This document shows, piece after piece, positions 19,420 through 27,748 of a stretch of 64,000 nt of DNA. The stretch's first letter is position 1. Each line of letters begins with the position of its first letter. The notes beneath the pieces were generated by a model. That model saw only the letters and a list, made by a program, of their open reading frames with translations. It was not told the DNA's origin and searched no databases. The translations under genes were made by a program, and so were the position numbers. The DNA is from Mucilaginibacter sp. OK098 (GTDB taxonomy: Bacteria > Bacteroidota > Bacteroidia > Sphingobacteriales > Sphingobacteriaceae): positions 62,001 to 126,000 of the forward strand of contig NZ_FRCM01000004.1 of assembly GCF_900142915.1 (NCBI RefSeq), read 5' to 3'.

Positions 19420-21687
19420 ATGAATAACTTCAAGTACCTGGCTTTTCTTTTATTTTTAGTAGTTACAATAAATGCTTCCGGTCAGCAAAATGCTCCTACA
19501 GGTTTGCTGTGTAATTTGTTGTCGCATCCTGAATCGGCTGTTATTACCCATAAAGTTCCTGATTTTGGGTGGATAGTAAATGCCGGCGTAAAGGATGATT
19601 ACCAAACTGCCTACCACATTGAAGTAGCCAGCTCGCCTTCGCTTTTGCAGGCAGGCAATCCCGATCTGTGGAACACCGGAAAGATTACTTCGGCACAATC
19701 AATCAATATAAAATATGAAGGTAAAGCGCTTCAACCAAATAAAAGCTATTGGTGGCGGGTTTGCAGCTGGGGTAAAACCGGCAGACAGTCGGCCTGGAGC
19801 AACCTGCAAAAATTCAACACCGGTAATTTTGATGCCGTAAAGATTTGGCCCGATGAGAGTAAATGGGTAGAGCTGCCCAATGAGCAGGGCAAAAAACTCC
19901 CTGCCTTTGAAGATCGCGACCCCATTGTTTATTATGACAGAGCACCCGTAAAAACTGTTAAGCAAAAAAACGGGAACATGTTTTATGACTTTAAAAAGGA
20001 TGCCTTTGCATATTTAACCCTTAACCTGCTATGGGAGCCTGGGGCGGCAAGTGTTGATTCCCTAACCCTTTCTATCGGTGAAAAAGGGATTAGCGACTCA
20101 ATAGACCAAAAGCCCGGCGGTGGTATTATTTATCAAACCTATAAGATCGGCCTAAAAAAAGGAACTAATGATTATGTGCTGAACATCCCCCGTTTTGTTC
20201 CGCAATTTCCCTGGAGCCAGGTAATGCCTTTACAATTGCCTGAGGTGATCCCTTTCCGCTATTGCGAGATCACAGCCATGCCAGGATTAAAAATCAATAC
20301 CATCATCCAGAAAGCCTTAACCGTAAAGTTTGATAACAATGCATCGGCCTTTAGCTGTTCTGATGACCGCCTTAATCAAATTTATGAGATGTGTAAATAT
20401 TCAACCATAGCCAACACATTTAATGGTGATTATGCCAACAGCGAGCGTGAACGGATGATGTATGAAGCGGATTGTTATATCCAGCAAATGTGCCATTACG
20501 CAATCGACCGTGAGTTTTCTACCGCCCGTTATAGTACCGAAAACCTCATCTACCATGCAAGCTGGCCCACAGAATGGATCTCGCACAGCGTTTTCATGGC
20601 CTGGTCTGATTACCTGTATACCGGTAATAAAGGCCTGATAGAGAAATATTATAATGACCTGAAAGCAAAAACATTGGTAGGGCTTGAAACACCTGAAGGG
20701 TTAATTAGCTCACGCACCGGCTTACAAACAAAAAGCTTCCTCGCTTCTATCCATTATAACGGAGATCTGCTACATGATATTGACGACTGGCCCGATGCCG
20801 ACCAGGGAATATACCCAAGCGGCGAAACTGATAATTATGAGCGTAAAGATTACAATACGGTTGTTAATGCTTTTTACTACAGGGCTTTAGTACTGATGTC
20901 GCAAATATCACTTGCAACTGACCATAAAGAAGATGCCGCCTTCTTTGCTGAAAAAGCCGAAAAGGTAAAAAAGAAATTTAATGAAGTTTTTTTTGATAGG
21001 GTAAGCAAGATCTATATTGATGGCATTGGCAGCAGGCATTCGTCTATCCAGGCAAATTTGTTCCCGCTTGCTTTTGGCTTGGCGCCTGACCTGCATAAAG
21101 AAAGCGTGGTAAACTTTGTAAAATCAAAATGGATGGCCTGCGGGGTTTATGCGTCAAATTACCTGATGGAAGGCTTATACAATGCCGAACAGGGATCATA
21201 TGCCTTAGACCTGATCACCAACGACTCAGATCGTGGCTGGCTTAACATGATCCGCGTAGGCGCAACAATGACCACCGAAGCCTGGGATTTAAAATATGAT
21301 CCGCAGGATATGAGCTGGAGCCATGCATGGAGCGCCTCCCCTGCTCATATCATTCCACGAAGAATTATGGGAATTCAGCCCGCAGAACCAGGGTTTGGGA
21401 AGATAATTATTAAACCCCAGCCTGGCGATCTGAAATGGGCCAAAATGAAACTTCCCACAATACATGGTGATATTTTAACCAGCCTAAACCAGGAGCCGGG
21501 CTTATTTTTCAACCTGGATACTACCATTCCGGCAAATACTACAGCTGAAGTATATCTGCCAAAAATAGCTAATAACTATACATTGTTAGTTGATGGGAAG
21601 GTTGTTAAGGATGCCAAAGCTAATGAAGCCTGGGTAATTGTTAATAGTCTATCCGGAAGCCATTCTTTTAAGATAAAGAAAAATTGA
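19420..21687 (+). CDS. Secreted GH78-family alpha-L-rhamnosidase
   Basis: A 755-residue protein with a signal peptide (about 1-21, NASGQ). It has an N-terminal fibronectin-like domain (about 25-130, YQTAYHIEVASSP, WRVCSWGKTGRQSAWS) and a further beta domain. A central (alpha/alpha)6 barrel (about 300-640) contains YANSERERMMYEADCYIQQ, where E342 and E344 align with the acidic cluster used as general acid and base in GH78. GATMTTEAWD lies near residue 610. A C-terminal beta sandwich follows HIIPRRIMGIQPAEPGFG. It should cleave terminal alpha-L-rhamnose. Divergent from an AraC regulator. Together with the GH106-like gene at 482 it gives two rhamnosidase families within 22 kb. Confidence 0.88.
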   Translation: MNNFKYLAFLLFLVVTINASGQQNAPTGLLCNLLSHPESAVITHKVPDFGWIVNAGVKDDYQTAYHIEVASSPSLLQAGNPDLWNTGKITSAQSINIKYEGKALQPNKSYWWRVCSWGKTGRQSAWSNLQKFNTGNFDAVKIWPDESKWVELPNEQGKKLPAFEDRDPIVYYDRAPVKTVKQKNGNMFYDFKKDAFAYLTLNLLWEPGAASVDSLTLSIGEKGISDSIDQKPGGGIIYQTYKIGLKKGTNDYVLNIPRFVPQFPWSQVMPLQLPEVIPFRYCEITAMPGLKINTIIQKALTVKFDNNASAFSCSDDRLNQIYEMCKYSTIANTFNGDYANSERERMMYEADCYIQQMCHYAIDREFSTARYSTENLIYHASWPTEWISHSVFMAWSDYLYTGNKGLIEKYYNDLKAKTLVGLETPEGLISSRTGLQTKSFLASIHYNGDLLHDIDDWPDADQGIYPSGETDNYERKDYNTVVNAFYYRALVLMSQISLATDHKEDAAFFAEKAEKVKKKFNEVFFDRVSKIYIDGIGSRHSSIQANLFPLAFGLAPDLHKESVVNFVKSKWMACGVYASNYLMEGLYNAEQGSYALDLITNDSDRGWLNMIRVGATMTTEAWDLKYDPQDMSWSHAWSASPAHIIPRRIMGIQPAEPGFGKIIIKPQPGDLKWAKMKLPTIHGDILTSLNQEPGLFFNLDTTIPANTTAEVYLPKIANNYTLLVDGKVVKDAKANEAWVIVNSLSGSHSFKIKKN

Positions 21688-21722
21688 TTAGCTCGCTTTA
21701 CAACTTCACCTGCAAGGTCTTA

Positions 21723-21753
21723 CGCCTTTGTTGGTGTTGACCAAGAAGGGCGC
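21723..21753. repeat. Dispersed TTTGTTGGTG element, degenerate copy
   Basis: CGCC-TTTGTTGGTGTTG followed by ACCAAGAAGGGCGC resembles the two better-preserved hairpin copies at 34413-34441 and 34514-34542. The second arm here is decayed. It lies 36 nt after the rhamnosidase stop codon in a 242-nt gap that otherwise shows nothing clear. Confidence 0.5.
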
Positions 21754-21929
21754 TAATGATTAAAATAAACGATTAAATAATCAAGCTTAGTTTTTTAGTA
21801 TCAAAGCAAGTAATGCCTTTATGGGCCTGCTGATACCCTTATACTTTATTTTTATAACGCACAGGAGATTCAATCCTTAAATATAAATTTCACTATTTTG
21901 GTCAAAATTGCCTAACAGATAATTTGCCT

Positions 21930-22886
21930 ATGAACGCTGTATTTATGTTTCCGCCTGAAGTACACTTGTTAGACATTACAGGGCCGGCACATGTTTTTTA
22001 TGAGGCCGCCTGTTATGGAGCACCGGTAACCCTTACTTTTAGCAGTATCTTTAAAGATGAAAAGGCCGGACGGAGCAGTTGTATGTTAGCCTTTGCAGCA
22101 TTGGTGCCTTTTGACGAGCTGAAACTCCGATCGGGCGATCTTGTTTTTGTGCCCGGATTAGACGGATCGTTGTTGATGAACGAAGAGTTTTTGAAAAAAT
22201 CCAATCCTTTTCAGCAATGGTTAACACACCAGCATCAACAAGGCGTTATCATTTGTTCTGTGTGCACAGGAGCCTTCCTGCTGGCTGCTGCGGGCTTGCT
22301 TAACGGCAAGGCATGCACAACGCACTGGAAATATGCGGAACGATTCAACCAGCGTTACCCAAAAGTAAAATTGCAAATAAATCGCCTGTTTGTTGAAGAG
22401 GAAAGGATTTATACCAGTGCGGGCGTATCATCAGGTATTGATCTTGCTTTACATCTTGTTGAAAAATTATGGGGCGGATATTTTGCAGCTCAGATCGCTA
22501 AAGAAATAGTGATCTATTTCCGGCGCACTACAGATGACCCGCAGCTGAGCGTATTTACCCAATACCGGAACCACCTGGAGCATCGCATCCATAAAGTGCA
22601 GGACAAGTTAGCGCATACACTGGATCAAAAATTCAATTTAGAGCAATTGGCCGAAGAAATAGGGATGAGTTCACGCAACCTGACCCGCTTATTTAAACAG
22701 ACAACGGGTATCACTATTGGCGAATACCTTGCCGGCCTCCGCTCTGCACGTGCTTTACAGCTTATTAAAGAAGGTCAGAAAATGCAGGCGGTGGCTTTAC
22801 AATGCGGACTGAAAAGCACTAATCAATTACGCACACTGCTAACAGGCAGTAAAGAGCAGTCAATCAATGTCATTAATTTAACGTGA
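21930..22886 (+). CDS. GlxA-family transcriptional regulator (DJ-1/PfpI plus AraC domain)
   Basis: A 318-residue protein from the ATG at 21930; an in-frame TTG two codons upstream is less likely. An N-terminal DJ-1/PfpI-like domain (about 1-190) has the nucleophile-elbow cysteine C112 in VCTGAFLLAAAGLLNG and a conserved SAGVSSGIDLALHLV. A C-terminal AraC helix-turn-helix region (about 215-310) contains LEQLAEEIGMSSRNLTRLFKQTTG. GlxA-type regulators use the DJ-1 fold as a sensor or dimer domain. An exported DJ-1 protein is encoded 325 nt downstream; its promoter box at 23194 suggests separate transcription, but the regulator may control it. Confidence 0.9.
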   Translation: MNAVFMFPPEVHLLDITGPAHVFYEAACYGAPVTLTFSSIFKDEKAGRSSCMLAFAALVPFDELKLRSGDLVFVPGLDGSLLMNEEFLKKSNPFQQWLTHQHQQGVIICSVCTGAFLLAAAGLLNGKACTTHWKYAERFNQRYPKVKLQINRLFVEEERIYTSAGVSSGIDLALHLVEKLWGGYFAAQIAKEIVIYFRRTTDDPQLSVFTQYRNHLEHRIHKVQDKLAHTLDQKFNLEQLAEEIGMSSRNLTRLFKQTTGITIGEYLAGLRSARALQLIKEGQKMQAVALQCGLKSTNQLRTLLTGSKEQSINVINLT

Positions 22887-23211
22887 GTTCGATATAATAT
22901 TAGTGAAACATTCTTATTATCAAATACTTACATATATTTAATTCTTGATAAATAGTTAAACTTATGATAATCAGCATATTACACCTTGTTCCAGCCGTTC
23001 CATTGTGAAAAATGGAACGCTTTGCCGGCATAGATACACAAACTTGCGCTTTGCCTCAACGCGGTTGGAGAAGGGTTTAGGGGAAGGCAGCCGTTTGCTT
23101 ATGCCGAATTCGCGTTAACTTAATGACATTTGCAGTCGCTGTACTTGTCCGGATATTGCGTATAGCTGTCCTTTTGAAGTCATTGGGTAGTGGTAATTTT
23201 GGAAAAAAAAC
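22887..23211. other. Intergenic region (325 nt) with a hairpin
   Basis: No open reading frame worth calling. A 9-bp perfect inverted repeat (CGTTCCATT at 22996-23004 with AATGGAACG at 23011-23019, six-nt loop) could be a weak terminator or an operator; it lacks a T tract. The right end holds the promoter of the following gene. The middle (about 23040-23100) looks like decayed repeat sequence. Confidence 0.6.
23173..23201 (+). promoter_or_regulatory. Bacteroidota-type promoter before the DJ-1/metal-domain gene
   Basis: A TTTG at 23173-23176 and TAATTTTG (TAnnTTTG, -7 class) at 23194-23201 are separated by 17 nt, slightly less than the usual 19-21. The -7 box ends 10 nt before the ATG, so the mRNA leader would be very short. 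Confidence 0.5.
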
Positions 23212-24006
23212 ATGAAAATTTCAAAACAAGGTTTATTACTTATCCTTTTTATAGTGTTGAACTCAAATGCTTTTTCACAAGAGAAATTCGCTTATTATTG
23301 CCCGCCATGCAATAACGACTGCGATAACGTGGCTTATACAGCACCAGGTAAATGCCCGCATTGCGGAATGACGCTGATTAAAGAAAGTATCAAAACGCAC
23401 CAAAAAGCCGCTTCTGCCAAACGGTTAACTGTATTGTTTTACTTACAGGATGGCGTAGAAGTGCTTGATTTTGCAGGGCCGCTTGAAGTTTTTTCTTACG
23501 CTGGTTTCAACGTTGCCATCGTTTCAAAAACAAAGGATAAGATTGTCTCGCAAGGGGTATTGAAGATCAGCCCTGATTACAGCATAGCGGATGCCCCTAA
23601 AGCAGATATTTTAGCTTTTTTTGGAGGCAATGCCGGCAGCGCAGCTAATGACCCTGAAGTAATTGAATGGGTAAAAAAGCAGCAGCCGGATTACTACTTC
23701 TCAGTATGTACCGGGGCATTTGTTATAGGCAAAGCAGGATTATTGGATAACCTTACCGCCACTACTTTTCATGAAAGTATTGATGGATTGAGAAAGGCCC
23801 TGCCAAAAACTAAAGTTTTATCAAATGTACGCTTTGTGGACAATGGAAAGGTGATGACTACAGCAGGCATCTCGGCAGGAATTGATGGCGCATTGCACCT
23901 GGTTGCCAAGATTCGAGGAGAAGCGGAGGCCAAAAGAATAGCAACCTATATGGAATACGATAAATGGGTTCCCGGCGAAGGATTGATTATCCATGCATCC
24001 AACTAA
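23212..24006 (+). CDS. Exported DJ-1/PfpI-family protein with N-terminal heavy-metal-binding domain
   Basis: A 264-residue protein. A signal peptide (about 1-23, NAFSQ) is followed by a small metal-binding domain (about 27-58) with cysteines C30, C33, C37, C48 and C51 (YYCPPCNNDC, CPHCGM), similar to the HMBD module of copper-export proteins. A DJ-1/PfpI domain (about 72-250) follows with the nucleophile-elbow C166 in SVCTGAFVIGKAGLLD and TTAGISAGIDGALHLV. The combination of secretion, a metal-binding module and DJ-1 fold is unusual. DJ-1 relatives include glyoxalases, deglycase-like proteins and isocyanide hydratases, so the reaction here is unknown. The domain resembles that of the GlxA protein encoded upstream. 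Confidence 0.82.
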   Translation: MKISKQGLLLILFIVLNSNAFSQEKFAYYCPPCNNDCDNVAYTAPGKCPHCGMTLIKESIKTHQKAASAKRLTVLFYLQDGVEVLDFAGPLEVFSYAGFNVAIVSKTKDKIVSQGVLKISPDYSIADAPKADILAFFGGNAGSAANDPEVIEWVKKQQPDYYFSVCTGAFVIGKAGLLDNLTATTFHESIDGLRKALPKTKVLSNVRFVDNGKVMTTAGISAGIDGALHLVAKIRGEAEAKRIATYMEYDKWVPGEGLIIHASN

Positions 24007-24060
24007 ATTCCACCCTTCGTTATCTGCAATTGTGAGTTGAAATTTTTTTACCACAAACTA

Positions 24061-24124
24061 AAATACCCGGTTAAATTTATCACTGCTGTTTTTTTAAAGA
24101 AAGATAAATTTCAACCGGGTATTT
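24061..24124. terminator. Bidirectional intrinsic terminator
   Basis: Arms at 24061-24081 and 24103-24124 pair over 21 positions with one bulged base (AAATACCCGGTT with AACCGGGTATTT at the base). The 21-nt loop contains a run of seven T. It lies between the convergent DJ-1 and proline dehydrogenase genes. Confidence 0.7.
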
Positions 24125-24139
24125 AAATTGCAAATGTCT

Positions 24140-25324
24140 TTATTTTGAAAGCTTCCTCCGTTTTACCTCTTTTACTATCAAACTCAGCTCGCGGCTCATT
24201 TGCCCGGCAATAGCAGTATTTTCCTGTGCCCGCCTGAAAAGATAGGGTAAAACTGCTTTTATTGGCCCGTATGGAACATATTTGGCCACGTTATACTGTG
24301 CATTGGCAAGGTTAAAGCTTAAATTATCGCTCATACCCAGCAGCTGCGAAAAGTAAACATGTGGATTTTTATGGTTGATGCCCTTTTTATCCAAAAGTTC
24401 GGCAAGCTGGCGGCAGCTTTCTTCGTTGTGGGTACCTGCTACAAAGGCAATGGTATCAATATGATCAGTACAAAAATCAAGCGAAGCATCGTAATCTTTA
24501 TCTGCCGATTGCTTATCCGGTTGAATTGGAGATAGATAGCCCATCTCTGCAGCGCGCTTACGTTCTTTTTCCATATAAGCGCCACGTACTAATTTGGCTC
24601 CTAATATAAACCCTCCTTTAACCGCAATTACATGATCATTTTTTAACGATGCCAGCTTATCATGCCTGTATAGCTGATAAGTATTATAAACTATAGCTTT
24701 TTCTGTATTGTACAGGTGCATCATATCCAAAGCCAGCATATCAATAGTTTGCTGGATCCAGCTCTCTTCGGCATCAATCATTACCGGGATGCCCTTTGCA
24801 TGCGCCATTGTGCAAATTGCTAAAACCCTTGCCTGTGCTTTTTGCCATTCTTCCTGTTCCAAAACGCTAAGCTGCGCCTTTTCGTCAAGTTTTTCAAGTA
24901 ATGAAAAACGGCCAACACCCGTAATTTTAAATACAGTAATAGGCACTGCTTTATCAGTTGCAGCCCTTTCAATAGTGCGGATAATTTCATCACAGGTATT
25001 ATCAAACACCTGCTCATCATCTTCACCCTCTATAGAATAATCAAGAATGGTGCCTACGCTGCCATTATGAAGGTTTTTAATTGTTTTATCACATTCGGCA
25101 ATGGTTTCGCCACCACAAAAATGTTTAAAAATAGTGGCCTTAATTATACCCTTAATAGGTAACCCAATTTTTATAGCAAAATTGGTTATCGGAGGGCCTA
25201 TTTTTACTAAAAAGTTAACATTAATTACCCTGAACAACCAATAGGCGCGTTTAAGGTCGGAATTTGAAGAATGACGGAAAGCTATCTCCGTATTTTCAAA
25301 GGACAAATTATTTTTTTCGATCAT
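24140..25324 (-). CDS. Proline dehydrogenase (FAD-dependent)
   Basis: A 394-residue single-domain proline dehydrogenase that oxidises L-proline to pyrroline-5-carboxylate in the cytoplasm or at the inner membrane. Landmarks of the TIM barrel include FKITGVGRFSLLEKL, GIPVMIDAEESWIQQTID, GAKLVRGAYMEKERKRA and the substrate- and FAD-binding YVPYGPIKAVLPYLFRRAQENT near residues 355-375. It lacks the aldehyde dehydrogenase half of bifunctional PutA, so P5C dehydrogenase must be encoded elsewhere. The length fits the eukaryote-like, Bacteroidota form. ATG at 25322-25324; divergent from the S4/aroB unit. Confidence 0.93.
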   Translation of the reverse strand: MIEKNNLSFENTEIAFRHSSNSDLKRAYWLFRVINVNFLVKIGPPITNFAIKIGLPIKGIIKATIFKHFCGGETIAECDKTIKNLHNGSVGTILDYSIEGEDDEQVFDNTCDEIIRTIERAATDKAVPITVFKITGVGRFSLLEKLDEKAQLSVLEQEEWQKAQARVLAICTMAHAKGIPVMIDAEESWIQQTIDMLALDMMHLYNTEKAIVYNTYQLYRHDKLASLKNDHVIAVKGGFILGAKLVRGAYMEKERKRAAEMGYLSPIQPDKQSADKDYDASLDFCTDHIDTIAFVAGTHNEESCRQLAELLDKKGINHKNPHVYFSQLLGMSDNLSFNLANAQYNVAKYVPYGPIKAVLPYLFRRAQENTAIAGQMSRELSLIVKEVKRRKLSK

Positions 25325-25460
25325 GGTCAGTTAGTACATGATTCATATTTAACAGTTCATAATTAATGGAAAACAACCACAAACTATGACCTGTGAAATA
25401 TAAACCGGTGTGCAAAATTATAAATTGCAAGCCAAATATCTCATTATTCATTGAATAGTT

Positions 25461-25468
25461 TATTTTTG
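25461..25468 (+). promoter_or_regulatory. Putative -7 box (TATTTTTG) before the S4/aroB unit
   Basis: The TAnnTTTG box ends 7 nt before the ATG at 25476. No good TTTG is found 19-21 nt upstream, so support is partial. If used, the transcript would be nearly leaderless. Confidence 0.35.
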
Positions 25469-25475
25469 TTGCCTC

Positions 25476-25682
25476 ATGATAGAATTTAAAGTTACCGGAG
25501 ATTATATCCCCATGATCCAATTGCTAAAGGCGGCCAACCTGGTACAAACCGGCGGCGAAGCGCAAATAGCTGTAACAGAGGGCGAAGTGATGTATAATGG
25601 CCAGGTTGATTTCCGCAAACGCCTTAAGGTAAAAAAAGGTGATAAGGTTGAATTCCGGGGCGAAACTATCAGCGTTATATAA
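25476..25682 (+). CDS. Small S4-domain RNA-binding protein
   Basis: A 68-residue protein made almost wholly of one S4 fold (FKVTGDYIPMIQLLKAANLV, GGEAQIAVTEGEVMYNG, RKRLKVKKGDKVEFRG), close in size to the YbcJ/YaaA group. S4 domains bind structured RNA, often rRNA; the role of the stand-alone form is not well established. The stop codon lies 2 nt before the aroB start, so the two genes are almost certainly cotranscribed. Whether it affects aroB expression is unknown. Confidence 0.88.
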   Translation: MIEFKVTGDYIPMIQLLKAANLVQTGGEAQIAVTEGEVMYNGQVDFRKRLKVKKGDKVEFRGETISVI

Positions 25683-25684
25683 CT

Positions 25685-26743
25685 ATGAAAACCATCCAAA
25701 GCGACAACTACCCAATATTTTTTGAAGACAGCATAGCCGAGCTTGAAAAGTTTGTTAAGGCCGGCAATTATTCGCGGTCGTTTATTTTAACCGACGAACA
25801 TACCTCGATACACTGCCTGCCACTGATCCAGGCGCAGTTTGAAGGGCATGAAAATTTCGACATCATTGAAGTTAATTCAGGTGAAGAAAGCAAGACCATT
25901 GATTTTTGCATCGGCATCTGGAAAATGCTGATTGATTTTGAAGCCGACCGTAAAAGCCTGCTGATAAACCTTGGCGGCGGTGTAATTACCGATATGGGCG
26001 GTTTTGCGGCCTCAACTTTTAAGCGCGGGATAGATTTTGTACATGTGCCTACTACCCTGCTCTCGCAGGTGGATGCATCCGTTGGCGGCAAAACGGGGAT
26101 AGATATGGACAATATTAAAAACATCATCGGCACCTTTACACAGCCAAAAGCAGTGTTTATTGCTGATACTTTTTTAAAAACATTACCAGCAAGGCAGATC
26201 TTATCCGGTACAGCCGAAATGCTAAAACATGGACTTATAACCGATGCCGCTTATTGGGAAGTACTAAAAAACAGCGATTTAAGTATTCCTTCTGCAGAAT
26301 TGATCTATCGCTCCGTTGAAATAAAAAACGAAGTTGTTATTGAAGACCCGAAGGAAAATGGCATCCGTAAGGCGCTTAACTTTGGGCACACCATTGGCCA
26401 TGCGGTGGAAACCAACTCGCTGATAAATGATAAAGACCCGTTAACGCATGGCGAAGCAATAGCCTTAGGGATGATCTGCGAAGCTTACCTATCTCACAAA
26501 AAAACGGGATTAAGCAGCGATGAACTGACGGAAATTGTAACCGTGATGGGTAACCTATATCCCCGGTACAACCTGGCAGAAGCAAATTATGAAACGCTAT
26601 GTTCCATAATGTTAAAAGATAAGAAAAACCAAAACGGTAAAATAAATTGCACATTATTGACAGGCATAGGCAGATTCAGTCTTGATAATATATGCACAGA
26701 TGCCGAACTTTGCGAAAGTTTAACTTATTACGCAACTTTGTAA
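25685..26743 (+). CDS. aroB: 3-dehydroquinate synthase
   Basis: A 352-residue enzyme of the shikimate pathway that converts DAHP to 3-dehydroquinate using NAD and a divalent metal. Diagnostic motifs are NSGEESKTID (about 60-69), NLGGGVITDMGGFAASTFKRG-type nucleotide-binding loop (about 96-117), VPTTLLSQVDASVGGKTGID (about 120-139), the metal-ligand stretch GTAEMLKHGLI, and NFGHTIGHAVE with its two histidines. Normal length for the family. It lies in an apparent operon with the S4 protein upstream and the sterol desaturase-like gene 1 nt downstream. It supplies the pathway completed by the aroA/aroC genes at 33-35.7 kb. Confidence 0.97.
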   Translation: MKTIQSDNYPIFFEDSIAELEKFVKAGNYSRSFILTDEHTSIHCLPLIQAQFEGHENFDIIEVNSGEESKTIDFCIGIWKMLIDFEADRKSLLINLGGGVITDMGGFAASTFKRGIDFVHVPTTLLSQVDASVGGKTGIDMDNIKNIIGTFTQPKAVFIADTFLKTLPARQILSGTAEMLKHGLITDAAYWEVLKNSDLSIPSAELIYRSVEIKNEVVIEDPKENGIRKALNFGHTIGHAVETNSLINDKDPLTHGEAIALGMICEAYLSHKKTGLSSDELTEIVTVMGNLYPRYNLAEANYETLCSIMLKDKKNQNGKINCTLLTGIGRFSLDNICTDAELCESLTYYATL

Positions 26744-26744
26744 A

Positions 26745-27641
26745 ATGTTCCACCCCGACATAAGACAAGAAACCGCATTGCTACTGGTAGGATTACTGGT
26801 GGTAATGACCGTACTTGAAATGTGGTTCAGCTATCGGGAAAATCGCCATTACTACGAAAAGCGGGATACGTTTACCAATATATACTTAACCACGCTTGCC
26901 TTTTTATTAAACCTGGCTGTTGGCGGCAGTACATTTTTCATTTTAAACTATGCCTGGCATTTCAGGCTGTTTGAAATACATAATGCTATAATTTATTGGT
27001 TTGTATTGGTTGTAGCGCAGGACTTTTTATATTGGGCGCTGCATTATACAGGCCATTATTGCCGCCTGTTTTGGGCAATCCATGTAACACATCATTCGTC
27101 AGAGCATTTTAACTTTACCACCGGCTTCCGCTCTACTGTTTTTGAGCCGCTTTACCGGGTGTTTTTTTATTTACCACTTGCGTTTATGGGCTTTAACGCT
27201 ATTGATATACTTTATGCTTACCTGATTACCCAGCTATATGGCAATATGGTGCATACGCAATATAACGTACCGCTGCCCAAATGGTATGGACTTATATTTG
27301 TAACCCCCTCTCATCACAGGGTGCACCATGCTTCAAACGTCCCTTACCTTGATAAAAACATGGGTATGGTTTTAATTATATGGGACAGGATGTTCGGCAC
27401 CTTCCGCGAAGAAAACCTGCCTGAGCCTGTAAAATACGGCCTAACCCATCAGCCAGATGACCTTGGACCTGTAAATATTCTTTTCCATGAATGGAAAGCT
27501 TTATTGGCTGATGTAAAAAAAGCGCCGACACTTAAAACCAAAATACAATACTTTTTAAACCCACCGGGATGGAGTCATGATGGGCGTACACAAACGGCAA
27601 GGGTGATGCAGCGGGAGTATGAGGAGAATCCCGTTAATTAA
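26745..27641 (+). CDS. Sterol desaturase/fatty acid hydroxylase family protein
   Basis: A 298-residue membrane protein of the di-iron hydroxylase superfamily. About four hydrophobic segments surround the histidine clusters HYTGH (about 102-106), HVTHHSSEHFN (about 115-125) and HRVHHASN (about 196-203), which bind the iron centre. Family members hydroxylate or desaturate lipids using oxygen; the substrate here is unknown and could be a carotenoid, fatty acid or hopanoid-type lipid. The ATG lies 1 nt after the aroB stop, so it is probably translated from the same mRNA although it has no evident link to aromatic synthesis. Confidence 0.9.
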   Translation: MFHPDIRQETALLLVGLLVVMTVLEMWFSYRENRHYYEKRDTFTNIYLTTLAFLLNLAVGGSTFFILNYAWHFRLFEIHNAIIYWFVLVVAQDFLYWALHYTGHYCRLFWAIHVTHHSSEHFNFTTGFRSTVFEPLYRVFFYLPLAFMGFNAIDILYAYLITQLYGNMVHTQYNVPLPKWYGLIFVTPSHHRVHHASNVPYLDKNMGMVLIIWDRMFGTFREENLPEPVKYGLTHQPDDLGPVNILFHEWKALLADVKKAPTLKTKIQYFLNPPGWSHDGRTQTARVMQREYEENPVN

Positions 27642-27748
27642 CAGCAACTGCCATTCCCATAATGGCTAAAACCGGCGGTATTGTCTTTGTACAAACCGCA
27701 ATAGGAACCCATCCAATTTATGCTGACTTTTGATGAAACCATTTATTT

